This document shows positions 36,075-47,785 of a DNA stretch of 64,000 nt, one piece after another. Where the stretch lies: assembly GCA_019359445.1 (NCBI GenBank), contig JAHHHJ010000025.1:1-64000 (forward strand), in the 5' to 3' direction. Both the position numbers and the translations under genes were made by a program. This DNA is from Kastovskya adunca ATA6-11-RM4. GTDB taxonomy: Bacteria > Cyanobacteriota > Cyanobacteriia > Cyanobacteriales > Coleofasciculaceae. How positions within the stretch are numbered: the first letter of the stretch is position 1; every line of letters begins with the position of its first letter. Under the pieces are notes generated by a model, which had not been told where the DNA came from, did not search any database, and saw only the letters and a program-made list of their open reading frames with translations.

Positions 36075-37133
36075 CTAAGCCATTTGCTTAATTTGGAACT
36101 GTTGCAACTGATGGGGAGGAACTGCCCCTCTTTCGGTGATGATGGCGGTAATCAATTCTGCTGGGGTGACATCGAAGGCGGGGTTATAGTAATCAATTCC
36201 AGCAGGAGAAATGAGGGTGTTACCAATCTGGTAAATTTCTGCTGGATCGCGTTCTTCAATGGGGATTTCGCTACCTGTGGCTAGGTCAAAATCGATAGTT
36301 GATAAGGGGGCGGCGACGAAGAAGGGGATGTTGTGGGCTTTGGCGACAATTGCCACACTATAGGTGCCAATTTTGTTAGCCGTGTCACCATTAGCGGCGA
36401 TGCGATCTGCCCCAACAACTACGGCGTCAATCATGCCCTGCTTCATGCAGTGGGCTGCCATGCTATCGGTAATCAAGGTGACGGGGATGCCTTCTTGGAC
36501 GCATTCCCATGTGGTTAGTTTTGCTCCTTGCAGGCGCGGGCGGGTTTCGTCGGCGTAAAGGCGCTCAAGACGCCCGTCTCTCCAGGCAGAACGGACAACA
36601 CCCAAGGCAGTACCATAACCCGCTGTAGCGAGCGCCCCAGCATTGCAATGGGTGAGGAGGCGGAGTTTATGGGGCGTGGCGGGGAGAATTTCCAATCCGC
36701 GATCGCCTATGGCTTGACAAGTTTGTAAATCTTCAAGCTGAATCGCCTGTGCCTCTTTTAGCAATATTTCTTGAATTTCGGGGATGGAACCAATGGTTTC
36801 GTAGGCAGTTCTAATCATCCGCGCGATCGCCCAAAACAAATTCACGGCTGTCGGGCGAGTTTGCCGCAACATCTTGGCAACGGCTTCTAGCTGCTTTAAA
36901 AACTCCTCTCGGTTTTCCGTTTGAATCTCTCTCGCCCCAAGATACATCCCATAGGCAGCAGCAATACCAATGGCAGGTGCGCCTCGAACAATCATCGTTT
37001 TAATCGCCTCTGCCATATCTTGAGAGCGACTAATTTCCACGACAGTATATTCAGAGGGCAACCGCGTCTGATCGATTAGTAGAACGCGGTTTTCGTGGCA
37101 AATAACGGCATAAACCTGGCTGGTAGGTGACAT
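36075..37133 (-). CDS. mtnA: Methylthioribose-1-phosphate isomerase
   Basis: 352 aa. It converts 5-methylthioribose 1-phosphate to 5-methylthioribulose 1-phosphate in the methionine salvage pathway. Catalytic Cys163 ([14 protein letters not shown]) and Asp243 ([20 protein letters not shown]) match the known Cys160/Asp240 of Bacillus MtnA with a constant offset. [15 protein letters not shown] and [11 protein letters not shown] are further family signatures distinguishing it from eIF2B subunits. It lies 112 bp downstream of dxs on the same strand; other salvage genes are not in the window. Confidence 0.93.
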   Translation of the reverse strand: MSPTSQVYAVICHENRVLLIDQTRLPSEYTVVEISRSQDMAEAIKTMIVRGAPAIGIAAAYGMYLGAREIQTENREEFLKQLEAVAKMLRQTRPTAVNLFWAIARMIRTAYETIGSIPEIQEILLKEAQAIQLEDLQTCQAIGDRGLEILPATPHKLRLLTHCNAGALATAGYGTALGVVRSAWRDGRLERLYADETRPRLQGAKLTTWECVQEGIPVTLITDSMAAHCMKQGMIDAVVVGADRIAANGDTANKIGTYSVAIVAKAHNIPFFVAAPLSTIDFDLATGSEIPIEERDPAEIYQIGNTLISPAGIDYYNPAFDVTPAELITAIITERGAVPPHQLQQFQIKQMA

Positions 37134-37245
37134 ATTAATTTCCTATTTTAATGCAGAGAAACGCCAAGGAGAACGCGGAGGAACACAGAGGAAAAAACTT
37201 TGCGACCTTTGCATCAGCCTCTCTTGTTCCTTGGCGTTAAAAATT

Positions 37246-39153
37246 CTAACTAACTACTGACGGCTGCTGAGAGAAGAATGATTCCCGCACCTGTTCGGCT
37301 ATTTGCGACGGCATCAATCCCAACTCTGCCTTAGATTGATCTGGACTGGCGTGATCGACTAAATGATCGGGAACGCCTAAGCGCTTTAAAGACACCAGGA
37401 CATTGTTATCCACTAGTGCTTCGGCAACGGCGGAACCCAATCCACCGATCAAGCAACCTTCTTCCAAGGTAACAACTTTACCAATTTGCTTCGCCAAGGG
37501 CAGGATTAAGTCCGTATCCAGAGGCTTAGCAAAACGAGCATTCACCACAGTCGCTTCAATGCCATGTTCGCTCAAAATTTCAGCGGCTTGCATGGCAGGA
37601 TAAACCATCGAACCATAGCCAACCAACAGCACATCATCACCATTGCGTAAGATTTCGCCCTTACCAATAGGCAATGCTTCCCAGCCCTCTTCCATCAGAG
37701 GTACGCCATAGCCGTTGCCGCGTGGATAGCGCATGGCAATTGGCCCGTCGGTGTAATCGATGCCTGTGACGACCATTTGCTGTAGTTCTGCTTCATCCTT
37801 CGGTGCCATCAACACCATGTTGGGTAGGCAGCGCAAAAAGGCAATGTCGTACATCCCCTGATGGGTGGGGCCATCAGCACCGACAATTCCTGCCCGGTCT
37901 AGGCAGAAGAAAACGGGGAGGTTTTGGATGCAGATGTCGTGGACAATTTGGTCGTAGCCGCGTTGCAAGAAGGTGGAATAGATCGCCACAACGGGTCGTA
38001 TGCCTTCACAAGCGAGTCCCGCCGCGAGGGTGGCGGCGTGCTGTTCGGCAATGCCTACATCAATGTATTGGTTGGGGAGTTTGGCTTGCAGTTTGTCTAA
38101 GCCTGTACCCGTTGCCATGGCGGCGGTAATGCCGACAATTTTCGGGTTGTTCTCCGCCAGTTTCACCAGGGTATGGGCAAAGACTTTTGAGTAGCCTGGG
38201 GGCTTGGGTTTGCTAGCAGGAATTGCTTTGCCTGTGGCGAGGTTGAAGGGGCTTTGGGCGTGGTAGCCAACCTGGTCTTTTTCGGCGATCGCATATCCTT
38301 TGCCTTTCATGGTTGACACATGTACCAACACAGGGCCAGAAATCTTGTGAGCCGCTTGAAAGGTGGAAATCAAATCTTCCAAATTGTGACCATCCACTGG
38401 CCCCATGTACGTAAAGCCCAGTTCTTCTATCACTGCGCCGACTTTCGGTACAGCCAGACGCTTCATTCCTTCTTTGATCCGTTCCATTTCTGGCGTCAGG
38501 GACTCGCCAACAAAGGGAATGTTCTTAAATTGTTCTTCTAAATTGTCAGACAGGAATTGGACGGGAGGGCTGAGGCGAATTTTGTTCAAGTAACGTGGAA
38601 TTGCACCAACGTTAGGCGAAATAGACATTTCATTGTCATTTAGCACCACCATCATGTTCGTCTTCGGTAAATGTCCGGCATGGTTGATGGCTTCCAACGC
38701 CATACCCCCGGTTAGTGCGCCATCACCAATCACCGAAACTACTTTAAAGTTTTCACCTTTGAGGTCGCGGGCAAGTGCCATCCCTAACCCTGCTGAAATA
38801 CTGGTAGAGGCGTGACCAGCACCAAAGTGGTCAAATTTACTCTCACAGCGCTTGAGGTAGCCAGCGACACCATCCTTCTGCCGCAGAGTATGGAAGCGGT
38901 TGTACCGTCCCGTGAGCATCTTGTGGGGATAGGCTTGGTGCCCCACATCCCAAATGACCTTATCGCGATCCAGGTCAAGGGTTTGATATAAGGCGATTGT
39001 CAATTCCACAACCCCCAATCCCGGCCCCAAGTGACCGCCACTTGCTGCCACTGTTTGGAGGTGCTTTTCCCGAATCTGACGGGCAATCTCCTGCAGTTGA
39101 CGGATTGACAGACCGTGCAACTGGTTAGGATGGGTTATTTCACTCAGGTGCAT
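37246..39153 (-). CDS. dxs: 1-deoxy-D-xylulose-5-phosphate synthase
   Basis: 635 aa, full length. It condenses pyruvate with glyceraldehyde 3-phosphate to give DXP, the first step of the MEP isoprenoid pathway that feeds carotenoids, phytol and quinones. The thiamine diphosphate motif is G143-D144-G145 to Asn157 ([17 protein letters not shown]). [15 protein letters not shown], the transketolase central part [17 protein letters not shown] and [15 protein letters not shown] are also clear. Cytoplasmic, dimeric. Probably co-transcribed with mtnA downstream. Confidence 0.96.
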   Translation of the reverse strand: MHLSEITHPNQLHGLSIRQLQEIARQIREKHLQTVAASGGHLGPGLGVVELTIALYQTLDLDRDKVIWDVGHQAYPHKMLTGRYNRFHTLRQKDGVAGYLKRCESKFDHFGAGHASTSISAGLGMALARDLKGENFKVVSVIGDGALTGGMALEAINHAGHLPKTNMMVVLNDNEMSISPNVGAIPRYLNKIRLSPPVQFLSDNLEEQFKNIPFVGESLTPEMERIKEGMKRLAVPKVGAVIEELGFTYMGPVDGHNLEDLISTFQAAHKISGPVLVHVSTMKGKGYAIAEKDQVGYHAQSPFNLATGKAIPASKPKPPGYSKVFAHTLVKLAENNPKIVGITAAMATGTGLDKLQAKLPNQYIDVGIAEQHAATLAAGLACEGIRPVVAIYSTFLQRGYDQIVHDICIQNLPVFFCLDRAGIVGADGPTHQGMYDIAFLRCLPNMVLMAPKDEAELQQMVVTGIDYTDGPIAMRYPRGNGYGVPLMEEGWEALPIGKGEILRNGDDVLLVGYGSMVYPAMQAAEILSEHGIEATVVNARFAKPLDTDLILPLAKQIGKVVTLEEGCLIGGLGSAVAEALVDNNVLVSLKRLGVPDHLVDHASPDQSKAELGLMPSQIAEQVRESFFSQQPSVVS

Positions 39154-39272
39154 ACCAGTGTTCCCTTCAGGCTGTTCTCGAAATTTACCTATTTCACTTT
39201 AATGGATTTAATTGCTCTCTTCCCTAGCACTTAACAACCCGATGTCAATGCTTATTTGATTTTTTGGGGCGA

Positions 39273-40745
39273 TCAAAACTGCTCTACGCCCTCAAATAGC
39301 TTGGCAGGAACTGCCCTTGCTGCTTCGCCACAAGTCCGGGGGGTAGGGAAAAGTTTGCCCGGATTTGCTAACCCTTTAGGATTAAATACCTGGCGAAGGA
39401 ATTGCATTGTTTCCATGTCAGCTTCGGTGAACATATCTGGCATGTAACATTTCTTATCAGCACCAATACCATGTTCCCCAGAAATACTGCCACCGACTTT
39501 GACACAAAGCCGGAGAATTTCACCGCCTAACTCTTCCACCTTTTCCAATGCGCCCTCAATAGAATTGTCGTACAGAATCAAGGGGTGAAGATTGCCATCT
39601 CCCGCGTGAAAGACATTAGCGATCGCGTAACCATATTTCTCGCTTAAGGCTTCAATTTCTTTGAGGACACTGACTAGTTGTGTACGAGGAATCACACCAT
39701 CTTGCACGAAGTAGTCCGGGCTAAGATGACCCGCCGCCGCAAAAGCAGCTTTGCGCCCTTTCCACAATTTCATCCGGGTTTCGGGGTCACTTGCTGTTGT
39801 AATATCCCTAGCGCCGTTTTTTTTGCAAAGTTCACCAATGCGCTTTTTGTTGGTTGCCACTTCCACACTTAAGCCGTCAATTTCCACCAACAAAATCGCC
39901 CCGGCATCTCTGGGATAGCACCCAGTGGCAACTACATCTTCCACGGCGTTGATGCTGAGATTGTCCATCATTTCCATGCCAGCCGGAATAATTCCGGCAC
40001 TGATGATATCGGCAACAGCCGCCCCCGCTGCTTCGATGCTGGTAAAGTCTGCCAAGAGAACGCAAATCGATTCCGGCGTTTTCAAGATTCTTAAGGTAAT
40101 TTCTGTGGCAATTCCCAAGGTACCTTCAGAGCCAACGAATACTCCGGTGAGGTCATACCCCGGCATTTCCGGCACAAATCCGCCGACATCCACAATTGAC
40201 CCGTCAGGAATGACGAGTTTTAAGCCCAAAACGTGATTGGTAGTGACTCCGTATTTCAAGCAATGGACGCCGCCGGAGTTTTCAGCAACGTTCCCCCCGA
40301 TTGAGCAGATGATTTGACTAGAAGGATCGGGGGCATAGTAGAACCCCGCACCACTAACCGCTTGGGTCACCCAGTTGTTGATGACTCCCGGTTGCACAAC
40401 GATGCGCTGATTTTCTAAGTCAATATCGAGGATGCGCTTCATCAAGGCGGTGACGATCAAAACGCAATCTTGAATAGGTAAGGCACCGCCGGATAAACCC
40501 GTCCCTGCCCCCCGTGCTACCCAGGGAACGTCATTCTGGTGGCAAATTTTCACCAGCGCTGCGACTTCCTCTGTCGTTCTCGGCAGCACCACAAGGGCTG
40601 GTTTTTGGCGGTAGCTGGTTAGTCCGTCGCATTCGTAGGTCAGTAACTCCTCTTTGCGGCGAACGACTCCGCTTTTGCCAATAACTTTTTCAAACTGTTT
40701 GGCGATCGCGTTCCATTTGCGTTGTTGTTTATCCAGGGTCAGCAT
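39273..40745 (-). CDS. glcD: Glycolate oxidase/dehydrogenase subunit GlcD
   Basis: 490 aa from ATG 40745; an upstream GTG would add nine residues. It is a FAD-linked oxidase with the PCMH-type domain (VALVKICHQNDVPWVARGAG, TGLSGGALPIQDC, ICSIGGNVAENSGGVHCLKYG) and a C-terminal oxidase domain with GEHGIGADKKCYMPDMF and NPKGLANPGKLFPT. In cyanobacteria GlcD with GlcE/GlcF oxidises photorespiratory glycolate to glyoxylate; GlcE and GlcF are not in the window. A related D-lactate dehydrogenase activity is possible. Confidence 0.88.
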   Translation of the reverse strand: MLTLDKQQRKWNAIAKQFEKVIGKSGVVRRKEELLTYECDGLTSYRQKPALVVLPRTTEEVAALVKICHQNDVPWVARGAGTGLSGGALPIQDCVLIVTALMKRILDIDLENQRIVVQPGVINNWVTQAVSGAGFYYAPDPSSQIICSIGGNVAENSGGVHCLKYGVTTNHVLGLKLVIPDGSIVDVGGFVPEMPGYDLTGVFVGSEGTLGIATEITLRILKTPESICVLLADFTSIEAAGAAVADIISAGIIPAGMEMMDNLSINAVEDVVATGCYPRDAGAILLVEIDGLSVEVATNKKRIGELCKKNGARDITTASDPETRMKLWKGRKAAFAAAGHLSPDYFVQDGVIPRTQLVSVLKEIEALSEKYGYAIANVFHAGDGNLHPLILYDNSIEGALEKVEELGGEILRLCVKVGGSISGEHGIGADKKCYMPDMFTEADMETMQFLRQVFNPKGLANPGKLFPTPRTCGEAARAVPAKLFEGVEQF

Positions 40746-40880
40746 GGGGGATTGGTAAATCAGAGGCTCCACCTCATATTGTTGCAGGGATTACATTTAA
40801 TGGGAGGTTATGCGATCGCCCTCCTGCTCATTCAATAATTAAGCTATGGATAGTACCTGCAAGCAACAAGGAATAAACTC

Positions 40881-41603
40881 ATGGTTGAGCCAATTTTGCT
40901 CGCTGAAGATTACTTCGTACCAGATGCCGATAATCTAATTACCGAAGACGACACGCCTGTGGATAATTTCGCCTCTGCCAAGCAACAACGCCTTTTAGTA
41001 AGCTGTCTTTACAGTTCTTGGCAAGAGCGGACTTTTTTAGCCGAAGCTAATGTCGGCATCTTCCATACAGCCCATCAACCTGCGATCGTGCCGGATGTTT
41101 TTCTCAGCCTGAATGTTCAAGTACCTGATAACTGGTGGGAAAAGAAAAATCGCTCTTACTTCGTCTGGAAATTTGGCAAACCTCCAGAAGTTGCGATTGA
41201 AATTGTCTCCAATAAAGTAGGTGATGAACTGGGGAATAAACTGAGAATTTACGAACAAATGCGAGTGAGCTACTACATCGTATATGACCCTACTCAACAA
41301 TTAGGAGAATCAGTATTACGTCTCTATGAACTTAGAGGAATGCGCTACTTTGATTCAGAAACCTGGTTAGAACAAGTTGGGCTGGGTTTGACTCTGTGGG
41401 AAGGAGAATTTGAAGGGAGGCAGGATGTCTGGCTGCGTTGGTGCGACAGAGAGGGAAATGTTCTGCTGACTGGAGATGAACAGGCATTACAGGAACGTCT
41501 AGAAAAGGAACAGCAACGGCAACGCGCAGAACAATCTGAACAACGCGCTCAACAACTAGCAGAGCGGTTGCGGGCAATGGGCATAGATCCAGATTCTCTG
41601 TAG
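40881..41603 (+). CDS. Uma2-family (DUF820) protein with coiled-coil tail
   Basis: 240 aa. The central part has the Uma2 fold: QPAIVPDVFLSLNVQ (Asp), PPEVAIEIVSNKVGDEL (Glu) and NKLRIYEQMRVSYYIVYDP (Lys). The C-terminal 40 residues are a Glu/Gln/Arg-rich coiled coil (LQERLEKEQQRQRAEQSEQR) ending in LRAMGIDPDSL, a tail common to this cyanobacterial subfamily. Third Uma2 gene in the window and a different subtype from the two near 26,200-27,400. Its stop lies 21 bp from the convergent miaA stop. Confidence 0.87.
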   Translation: MVEPILLAEDYFVPDADNLITEDDTPVDNFASAKQQRLLVSCLYSSWQERTFLAEANVGIFHTAHQPAIVPDVFLSLNVQVPDNWWEKKNRSYFVWKFGKPPEVAIEIVSNKVGDELGNKLRIYEQMRVSYYIVYDPTQQLGESVLRLYELRGMRYFDSETWLEQVGLGLTLWEGEFEGRQDVWLRWCDREGNVLLTGDEQALQERLEKEQQRQRAEQSEQRAQQLAERLRAMGIDPDSL

Positions 41604-41623
41604 AACTGTTCAATGAAGCGTCT

Positions 41624-42550
41624 CTAGGCAATGTTTATAAACTCCTGCACTCGCTGCCAAACTTTCTCTAATAAATCCGGTTGCTGCACGTCAAACCAGT
41701 CAATTTCTGGAACGGCTTTAAACCAGGTGCGCTGACGTTTGGCAAATTGGCGAGTGTGCAAAACGGTTAATTCTTTAGCTTCCGATAAGGAAATTTCTCC
41801 GTTTAGATATTGCTTCACTTCTTGATAACCTAAGGTATTGAGCAAAGGTAAATCTGTACCATATTTTTTACAGAGAAACTCTACTTCTTCTACAAACCCC
41901 GCCGCGATCATTTGTGCGGTACGTTGCCCGATGCGGTGGGTGAGGTGGGAAGGTTCACAATCTAAGCCGATTTGCAGAATGGGATAGTTGGGTGGATTTT
42001 CGCCTTGCTGCTCTGAAATTGGCTTTCCGGTGACATAAAATACTTCTAATGCCCGTAATGTCCGCACTTTGTCATTCGGGTGAATTTTCTGAGCAGCGAC
42101 GGGATCAACCTGTTGCAAGCAGGCGTAAATGTAGGTTTGAGTCAGAGAAGCTAGCTGCGATCGCAACTCAGCTTGAGGTGCGACTCTCGGAATTTTCAAG
42201 CCCCTAGTCACCGAACGAATGTATAAACCCGTACCACCAACTAGTAGGGGAGTTATTCCCTGTTGATGAAACTGGGTAATCAAGGTTTGCGATCGCTGCT
42301 GATAATCTGCCAATGTCATCGTCTCTGTTGGTTGACAGATATCTATTAAATAGTGCGGTACCAACTGTTGTTCAGCCACCGTTGGCTTGGCAGTGCCAAT
42401 GTCAAACTCCCGATACACCTGCCGCGAATCTGCACTCAAAATAGTCGCACCTAGCCGTTGTGCCAACACCAAAGCTAGCCCCGACTTCCCCGTCGCCGTC
42501 GCACCGCAAACCACAATCAGAAGTCTTTCGTCCCTCTTGTCCCGCGTCAT
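41624..42550 (-). CDS. miaA: tRNA dimethylallyltransferase
   Basis: 308 aa. Adds a dimethylallyl group to N6 of A37 in tRNAs that read UNN codons. The P-loop GATATGKS is at residues 16-23, followed by ILSADSRQVYREFDIGTAKP, the substrate-binding region, and LVGGTGLYIRSVTRGL. The C-terminal LHTRQFAKRQRTWF contacts tRNA. Full length for the family. It converges with the Uma2 gene and diverges from gyrB. Confidence 0.94.
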   Translation of the reverse strand: MTRDKRDERLLIVVCGATATGKSGLALVLAQRLGATILSADSRQVYREFDIGTAKPTVAEQQLVPHYLIDICQPTETMTLADYQQRSQTLITQFHQQGITPLLVGGTGLYIRSVTRGLKIPRVAPQAELRSQLASLTQTYIYACLQQVDPVAAQKIHPNDKVRTLRALEVFYVTGKPISEQQGENPPNYPILQIGLDCEPSHLTHRIGQRTAQMIAAGFVEEVEFLCKKYGTDLPLLNTLGYQEVKQYLNGEISLSEAKELTVLHTRQFAKRQRTWFKAVPEIDWFDVQQPDLLEKVWQRVQEFINIA

Positions 42551-42673
42551 CCTTCACACTTCATCCTTGTCTACCGCTCTCCCTAGCCTAAGCGCCCCGA
42601 AATACCCCTGGGTTCATCCCCTCATTAAACTGCTCATAAGAATGCCCTAGGGCAGCCTACAACCCTTTTGTGT

Positions 42674-42679
42674 TAGAAT
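42674..42679 (+). promoter_or_regulatory. Possible -10 element of gyrB
   Basis: TAGAAT lies 67 bp upstream of the gyrB start in the miaA-gyrB divergent gap. No good -35 box was found at 17 bp, so the call is tentative. Confidence 0.3.
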
Positions 42680-42721
42680 TTATGAGTGTTTTCCCCTTGG
42701 AGAGTCAACTATTGGCTCTAA

Positions 42722-44689
<1,968 letters not shown>

Positions 44690-44750
44690 AAATCGTCAGT
44701 TCGCGCCAAAGCTAACAAAAATTTGCGCCAAAGATAGAAATTGATTTAAG

Positions 44751-44787
44751 TACGGTTAGGTGTAGTTTCCCTAACCGTATTTTGTTT
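44751..44787 (+). terminator. Terminator of gyrB
   Basis: The stem TACGGTTAGG with CCTAACCGTA around an 8-nt loop is followed by TTTTGTTTT. It lies about 60 bp after the gyrB stop. Confidence 0.85.
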
Positions 44788-44865
44788 TACAGGGCAGTTT
44801 TAGAAGACATAATATTGACGATTAAACAACATTAGATACAGGCGGGATTTTGATTCGTGAAGGCG

Positions 44866-44898
44866 AGATCCCCGACTTCTTAGAGAAGTCGGGGATCT
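44866..44898. repeat. Perfect 15-bp palindromic repeat
   Basis: AGATCCCCGACTTCT and its exact complement are separated by TAG. This hairpin is a common dispersed repeat in cyanobacterial genomes, from memory; no T-run follows, so it is not a clear terminator. Confidence 0.85.
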
Positions 44899-45037
44899 GA
44901 GGAGTCAATAGTGCATTAGTAAACATTCTTAATAAAATCTCTCAGTAAATCAGACTATCCTAAGCCTTTAGGCAGTTTAGTCTTTTCGTAAAGGCTGATG
45001 CGCCTGCCTTGTCAACTTTAAGGACAGAAAATTTAGT

Positions 45038-45754
45038 ATGAGCGTAAACTTAGCCACCAAGTTACGTGAGGGCACCAAAAAAGCTCACACAATGGCGGAA
45101 AACGTTGGGTTCGTCAAATGCTTCTTAAAAGGAGTTGTTGAGAAAAACTCTTATCGGAAGTTTGTCGCTAATCTCTACTTTGTCTATTCAGCGATGGAAG
45201 AAGAGTTGGCACGCCATCACGGGCATCCGATCATCTCAAAAATCGACTTTCCTCAGCTGCATCGCAAGCCCAGCATTGAGCAGGATTTGTCCTTCTACTA
45301 CGGTTCCAACTGGCGCGATCAAATCTCGCTCTCACCTGCTGGAGAAGCTTACGTCAATCGCCTGCGGGAAATTTCTGCTGCTAATCCCGAATTGCTAGTT
45401 GCCCATTCCTACACTCGCTACCTAGGTGATTTATCGGGAGGGCAGATTCTCAAAGGGATGGCTCAACGAGGTATGAATTTAAATGAAGGAGAAGGTATAG
45501 CCTTCTACGAATTTGAAGACATTGCTGATGAGAAGGAATTCAAAACCAACTATCGGCAAACCTTGAACGACCTACCTGTTGACGAGGAAACCGCCGAGCG
45601 GATTGTCGAGGAAGCCAATAATGCCTTTGGTATGAACATGAAAATGTACCAAGAACTCGAAGGCAATTTAGTTATGGCAATTGGACAAATTCTGTTCAAT
45701 ACACTGACACGCCGCCGTCGTCGGGGTGGGACAGAACTGGCAACAGCCGAGTAA
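45038..45754 (+). CDS. ho1: Heme oxygenase (biliverdin-producing)
   Basis: 238 aa. Opens heme to biliverdin IX-alpha, iron and CO, the first step to phycobilins. The proximal heme ligand is His17 in EGTKKAHTMAEN. The distal helix has the flexible glycine run YLGDLSGGQILKGMAQRG. Length and termini match cyanobacterial HO1. It needs reduced ferredoxin and is soluble. A clear terminator follows; it appears to be a single-gene unit. Confidence 0.95.
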   Translation: MSVNLATKLREGTKKAHTMAENVGFVKCFLKGVVEKNSYRKFVANLYFVYSAMEEELARHHGHPIISKIDFPQLHRKPSIEQDLSFYYGSNWRDQISLSPAGEAYVNRLREISAANPELLVAHSYTRYLGDLSGGQILKGMAQRGMNLNEGEGIAFYEFEDIADEKEFKTNYRQTLNDLPVDEETAERIVEEANNAFGMNMKMYQELEGNLVMAIGQILFNTLTRRRRRGGTELATAE

Positions 45755-45803
45755 ACTGTGACAGCTTTGTTCTAAATTTTCGCTTCAATTCAACTAATTT
45801 TGA

Positions 45804-45863
45804 CAATCCTGGAAACTTGGTGATGATGCCACTACATCAAGTTTCCAGGATTGTTAGTGTTTT
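45804..45863 (+). terminator. Terminator of heme oxygenase gene
   Basis: A perfect 16-bp stem (45804-45819 with 45838-45853) is followed by TTAGTGTTTT. It lies 50 bp after the heme oxygenase stop. Confidence 0.85.
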
Positions 45864-45947
45864 AACCCAAATTCTATACTTATCGTCGCAGGCTCAAGCC
45901 TGGGGCTACAAAAAACTTAGCCCGCCTACGCAGACTAAGGCTTGTCG

Positions 45948-46304
45948 TTAGGAGATGTAGGACTGGATATCTTCACCACATCGATCGACTAGATAACACA
46001 GGGCGCGAAAGCGCAGACTGACTAACTGATCGTAGAACGGGTTAAGTTTACACAATGGGGGAATGTGAGCGATGAGACGACCGAAGAGTTTGATGTCGCG
46101 CTCGAAAGGGCATTGAGCCGGAATTACCTGGGAAAGAAAGCGAGCAAACTGCGCGTCGTCAATCTCTACTCGATCGAGCCAGTGGCGGATAGGTTGCAGT
46201 AAGTCTAAACGTCTCTTTAGCCTTTGTGGCGGCTCAGAAGGCAAGCTATGGAGGGAGACGCTTGCTAGGTTGGGTGTACTGCTTTTATCTTGTGTCAATG
46301 TCAT
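45948..46304 (-). CDS. Mo-nitro_C domain protein
   Basis: 118 aa. The C-terminal 80 residues (LLQPIRHWLDRVEIDDAQFA, IPAQCPFERDIKLFGRLIAH, IPPLCKLNPFYDQLVSLRFR, ALCYLVDRCGED) match the small domain named Mo-dependent nitrogenase C-terminal (PF06967, from memory). It is known mainly from cyanobacteria and found mostly as stand-alone proteins. Three cysteines are positioned in these conserved segments. Despite the name, no nitrogenase gene is near and no role is established. An 11-bp-phased TCAT pair lies about 150 bp upstream of its start. Confidence 0.8.
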   Translation of the reverse strand: MTLTQDKSSTPNLASVSLHSLPSEPPQRLKRRLDLLQPIRHWLDRVEIDDAQFARFLSQVIPAQCPFERDIKLFGRLIAHIPPLCKLNPFYDQLVSLRFRALCYLVDRCGEDIQSYIS

Positions 46305-46452
46305 AAGTCTGTACTGAAGAAGCGTTAGTAAGGTGTGCGGCTAGGCGCGTCTTGCGTTGCTTCTTAGCTAAGGATTGACTGTTCTTCTTACGACGATACA
46401 GACGGAATCAAGGGGTTAGGTAAAGGGATGAAGAAGAATCTACAACACCCTA

Positions 46453-46467
46453 ATGAAGCTTTGATGA
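46453..46467 (-). promoter_or_regulatory. TCAT pair with 11-bp spacing upstream of Mo-nitro_C gene
   Basis: On the minus strand the sequence reads TCATCAAAGCTTCAT. It differs by only one or two bases from the core of the two blocks at 16249 (TCATGAAAGCTTCAT) and 16424 (TCATGGAAGCTTCAT). It lies 149 bp upstream of the start of the Mo-nitro_C gene. It may be another site for the same regulator; a third repeat is not clear here. Confidence 0.4.
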
Positions 46468-46577
46468 AAGATTAAGAAGGGTTGACAATTACGGAATATA
46501 TGTGCCTTTAGGAGGAGGCGATCGCTCTTAGCAATTTTCTCCCCATCTCCCCTGCTGAAAGGCTGTCTGCATCTGAC

Positions 46578-46607
46578 AAAAAAAAGGACAGGCATTATAC
46601 CTGTCCC
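46578..46607 (-). terminator. Terminator of petA
   Basis: On the minus strand GGACAGG and CCTGTCC form a stem around a 7-nt loop, followed by seven to eight T residues. It lies about 30 bp after the petA stop. Confidence 0.88.
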
Positions 46608-46636
46608 TAAACTAATTAGCCGTGTGTGAGGCAAAA

Positions 46637-47629
46637 TTAGAAGTTCATTTCGGCAGCTTGTACCTTTTCAATTTGCTTCTTCTTCAGCACGAGCAGGGTT
46701 TGAGACAAACCAATTGCCGCTAAGAAAACCATCAGCCACTTAATCCGGGCAGGGTTTTGCAAGACCACTTCCGCATCTACCTGACCAAATCCACCGACAT
46801 TAGGATTGTTCGTCAAGGCTTCACCAGCCACCACAGTTTGTCCTTCGGAGACAATCAGTTCTGGCCCAGTAGGAATGGTCTCAGAGACAGTCTGAGCGTT
46901 CGCTGTTTGAATGGTCACTTCATAGCCACCATCTTCCTGCTTGGAAATTTGAGTGATTTGTCCGTCTTGAGGAGCGTTGTAGACAGTGTTATTGCTCTTG
47001 TTCCCGGCAGGATAAACCTGACCGCGCCCACGGTTAGCACCGACATGAACAGCATACTTGCCGTAGTAGAGACCCTTAGTCGTATCGGGGTTAGGAGAAA
47101 GAACAGGGAAAACAATTTCTTGGTACTGCTCGCCTGGTAGCGGGCCGACAATGAGCCAGTTTTCCTGGTCTTCGCTGTAGGGTTGGAAGTATACTCCTCC
47201 GACTTCTTCCTTCATCTCTTCTGGAATTCGGTCTTCAGGGGCAATCTTAAAGCCTTCGGGCAGCATTACGACAGCACCGACATTCAGTCCACCTTTAGAG
47301 CCATCACCTAAGACTTGCTGTGTATTCAGGTCGTAGGGAATTTTGACAACAGCTTTAAATACGGAGTCTGGCAAAACTGACTGAGGAATTTCCAACTCAG
47401 CCGCTTTTGCGGCTAGGTGACAGTTGGCACAAACAATTCGTCCTGTTGGTTCGCGAGGAGTTTCTGGAGCAGTTTGCTGTGCCCAGAAGGGATAAGCCGC
47501 AGCCGATTGAGGAACGGCAAGGTCACTGGTGAAGAAAAAGGCGATGGTCGCCAGAACAAGCGCGATAGTTTTACTGATGATCCGCTTGCCAAGGAAGTTA
47601 CGCATCACCGATACAGAGGGTGTTCTCAT
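46637..47629 (-). CDS. petA: Cytochrome f (apocytochrome f)
   Basis: 330 aa from ATG 47629, chosen over an upstream TTG because it gives the usual leader length. The c-type electron carrier of the cytochrome b6f complex. A signal peptide ends at [11 protein letters not shown], so Tyr46 becomes the mature N-terminus and axial heme ligand. The heme site is Cys67-Ala-Asn-Cys70-His71. The single C-terminal membrane anchor is near [20 protein letters not shown], and the protein ends KVQAAEMNF as in other cyanobacteria. It follows petC on the same strand. Confidence 0.95.
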   Translation of the reverse strand: MRTPSVSVMRNFLGKRIISKTIALVLATIAFFFTSDLAVPQSAAAYPFWAQQTAPETPREPTGRIVCANCHLAAKAAELEIPQSVLPDSVFKAVVKIPYDLNTQQVLGDGSKGGLNVGAVVMLPEGFKIAPEDRIPEEMKEEVGGVYFQPYSEDQENWLIVGPLPGEQYQEIVFPVLSPNPDTTKGLYYGKYAVHVGANRGRGQVYPAGNKSNNTVYNAPQDGQITQISKQEDGGYEVTIQTANAQTVSETIPTGPELIVSEGQTVVAGEALTNNPNVGGFGQVDAEVVLQNPARIKWLMVFLAAIGLSQTLLVLKKKQIEKVQAAEMNF

Positions 47630-47785
47630 CTTTAAGCAAAAACTCAAAACTCGAAAAGGAATTGGGGAATTGGGGAATTGGGGGATGGGGTTATAAGTCC
47701 ATTAGATGGATGAGTTTTAAGTCAGAAATGTCTTTGAGGCAATTTCTCAAAACTCAAAACTTTGCTTAGTCCCTAATCGTTTGAT

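Larger units (their letters stand above)
44690..45037. other. Intergenic region between gyrB and heme oxygenase
   Basis: 348 bp holding the gyrB terminator, a perfect palindromic repeat and the upstream region of the heme oxygenase gene. Nothing else is recognised. Confidence 0.6.

Noticed and set aside
44866-44898. Perfect palindrome as a terminator or attachment site
   Set aside because: No T-run and no gene end next to it; best treated as a dispersed repeat.
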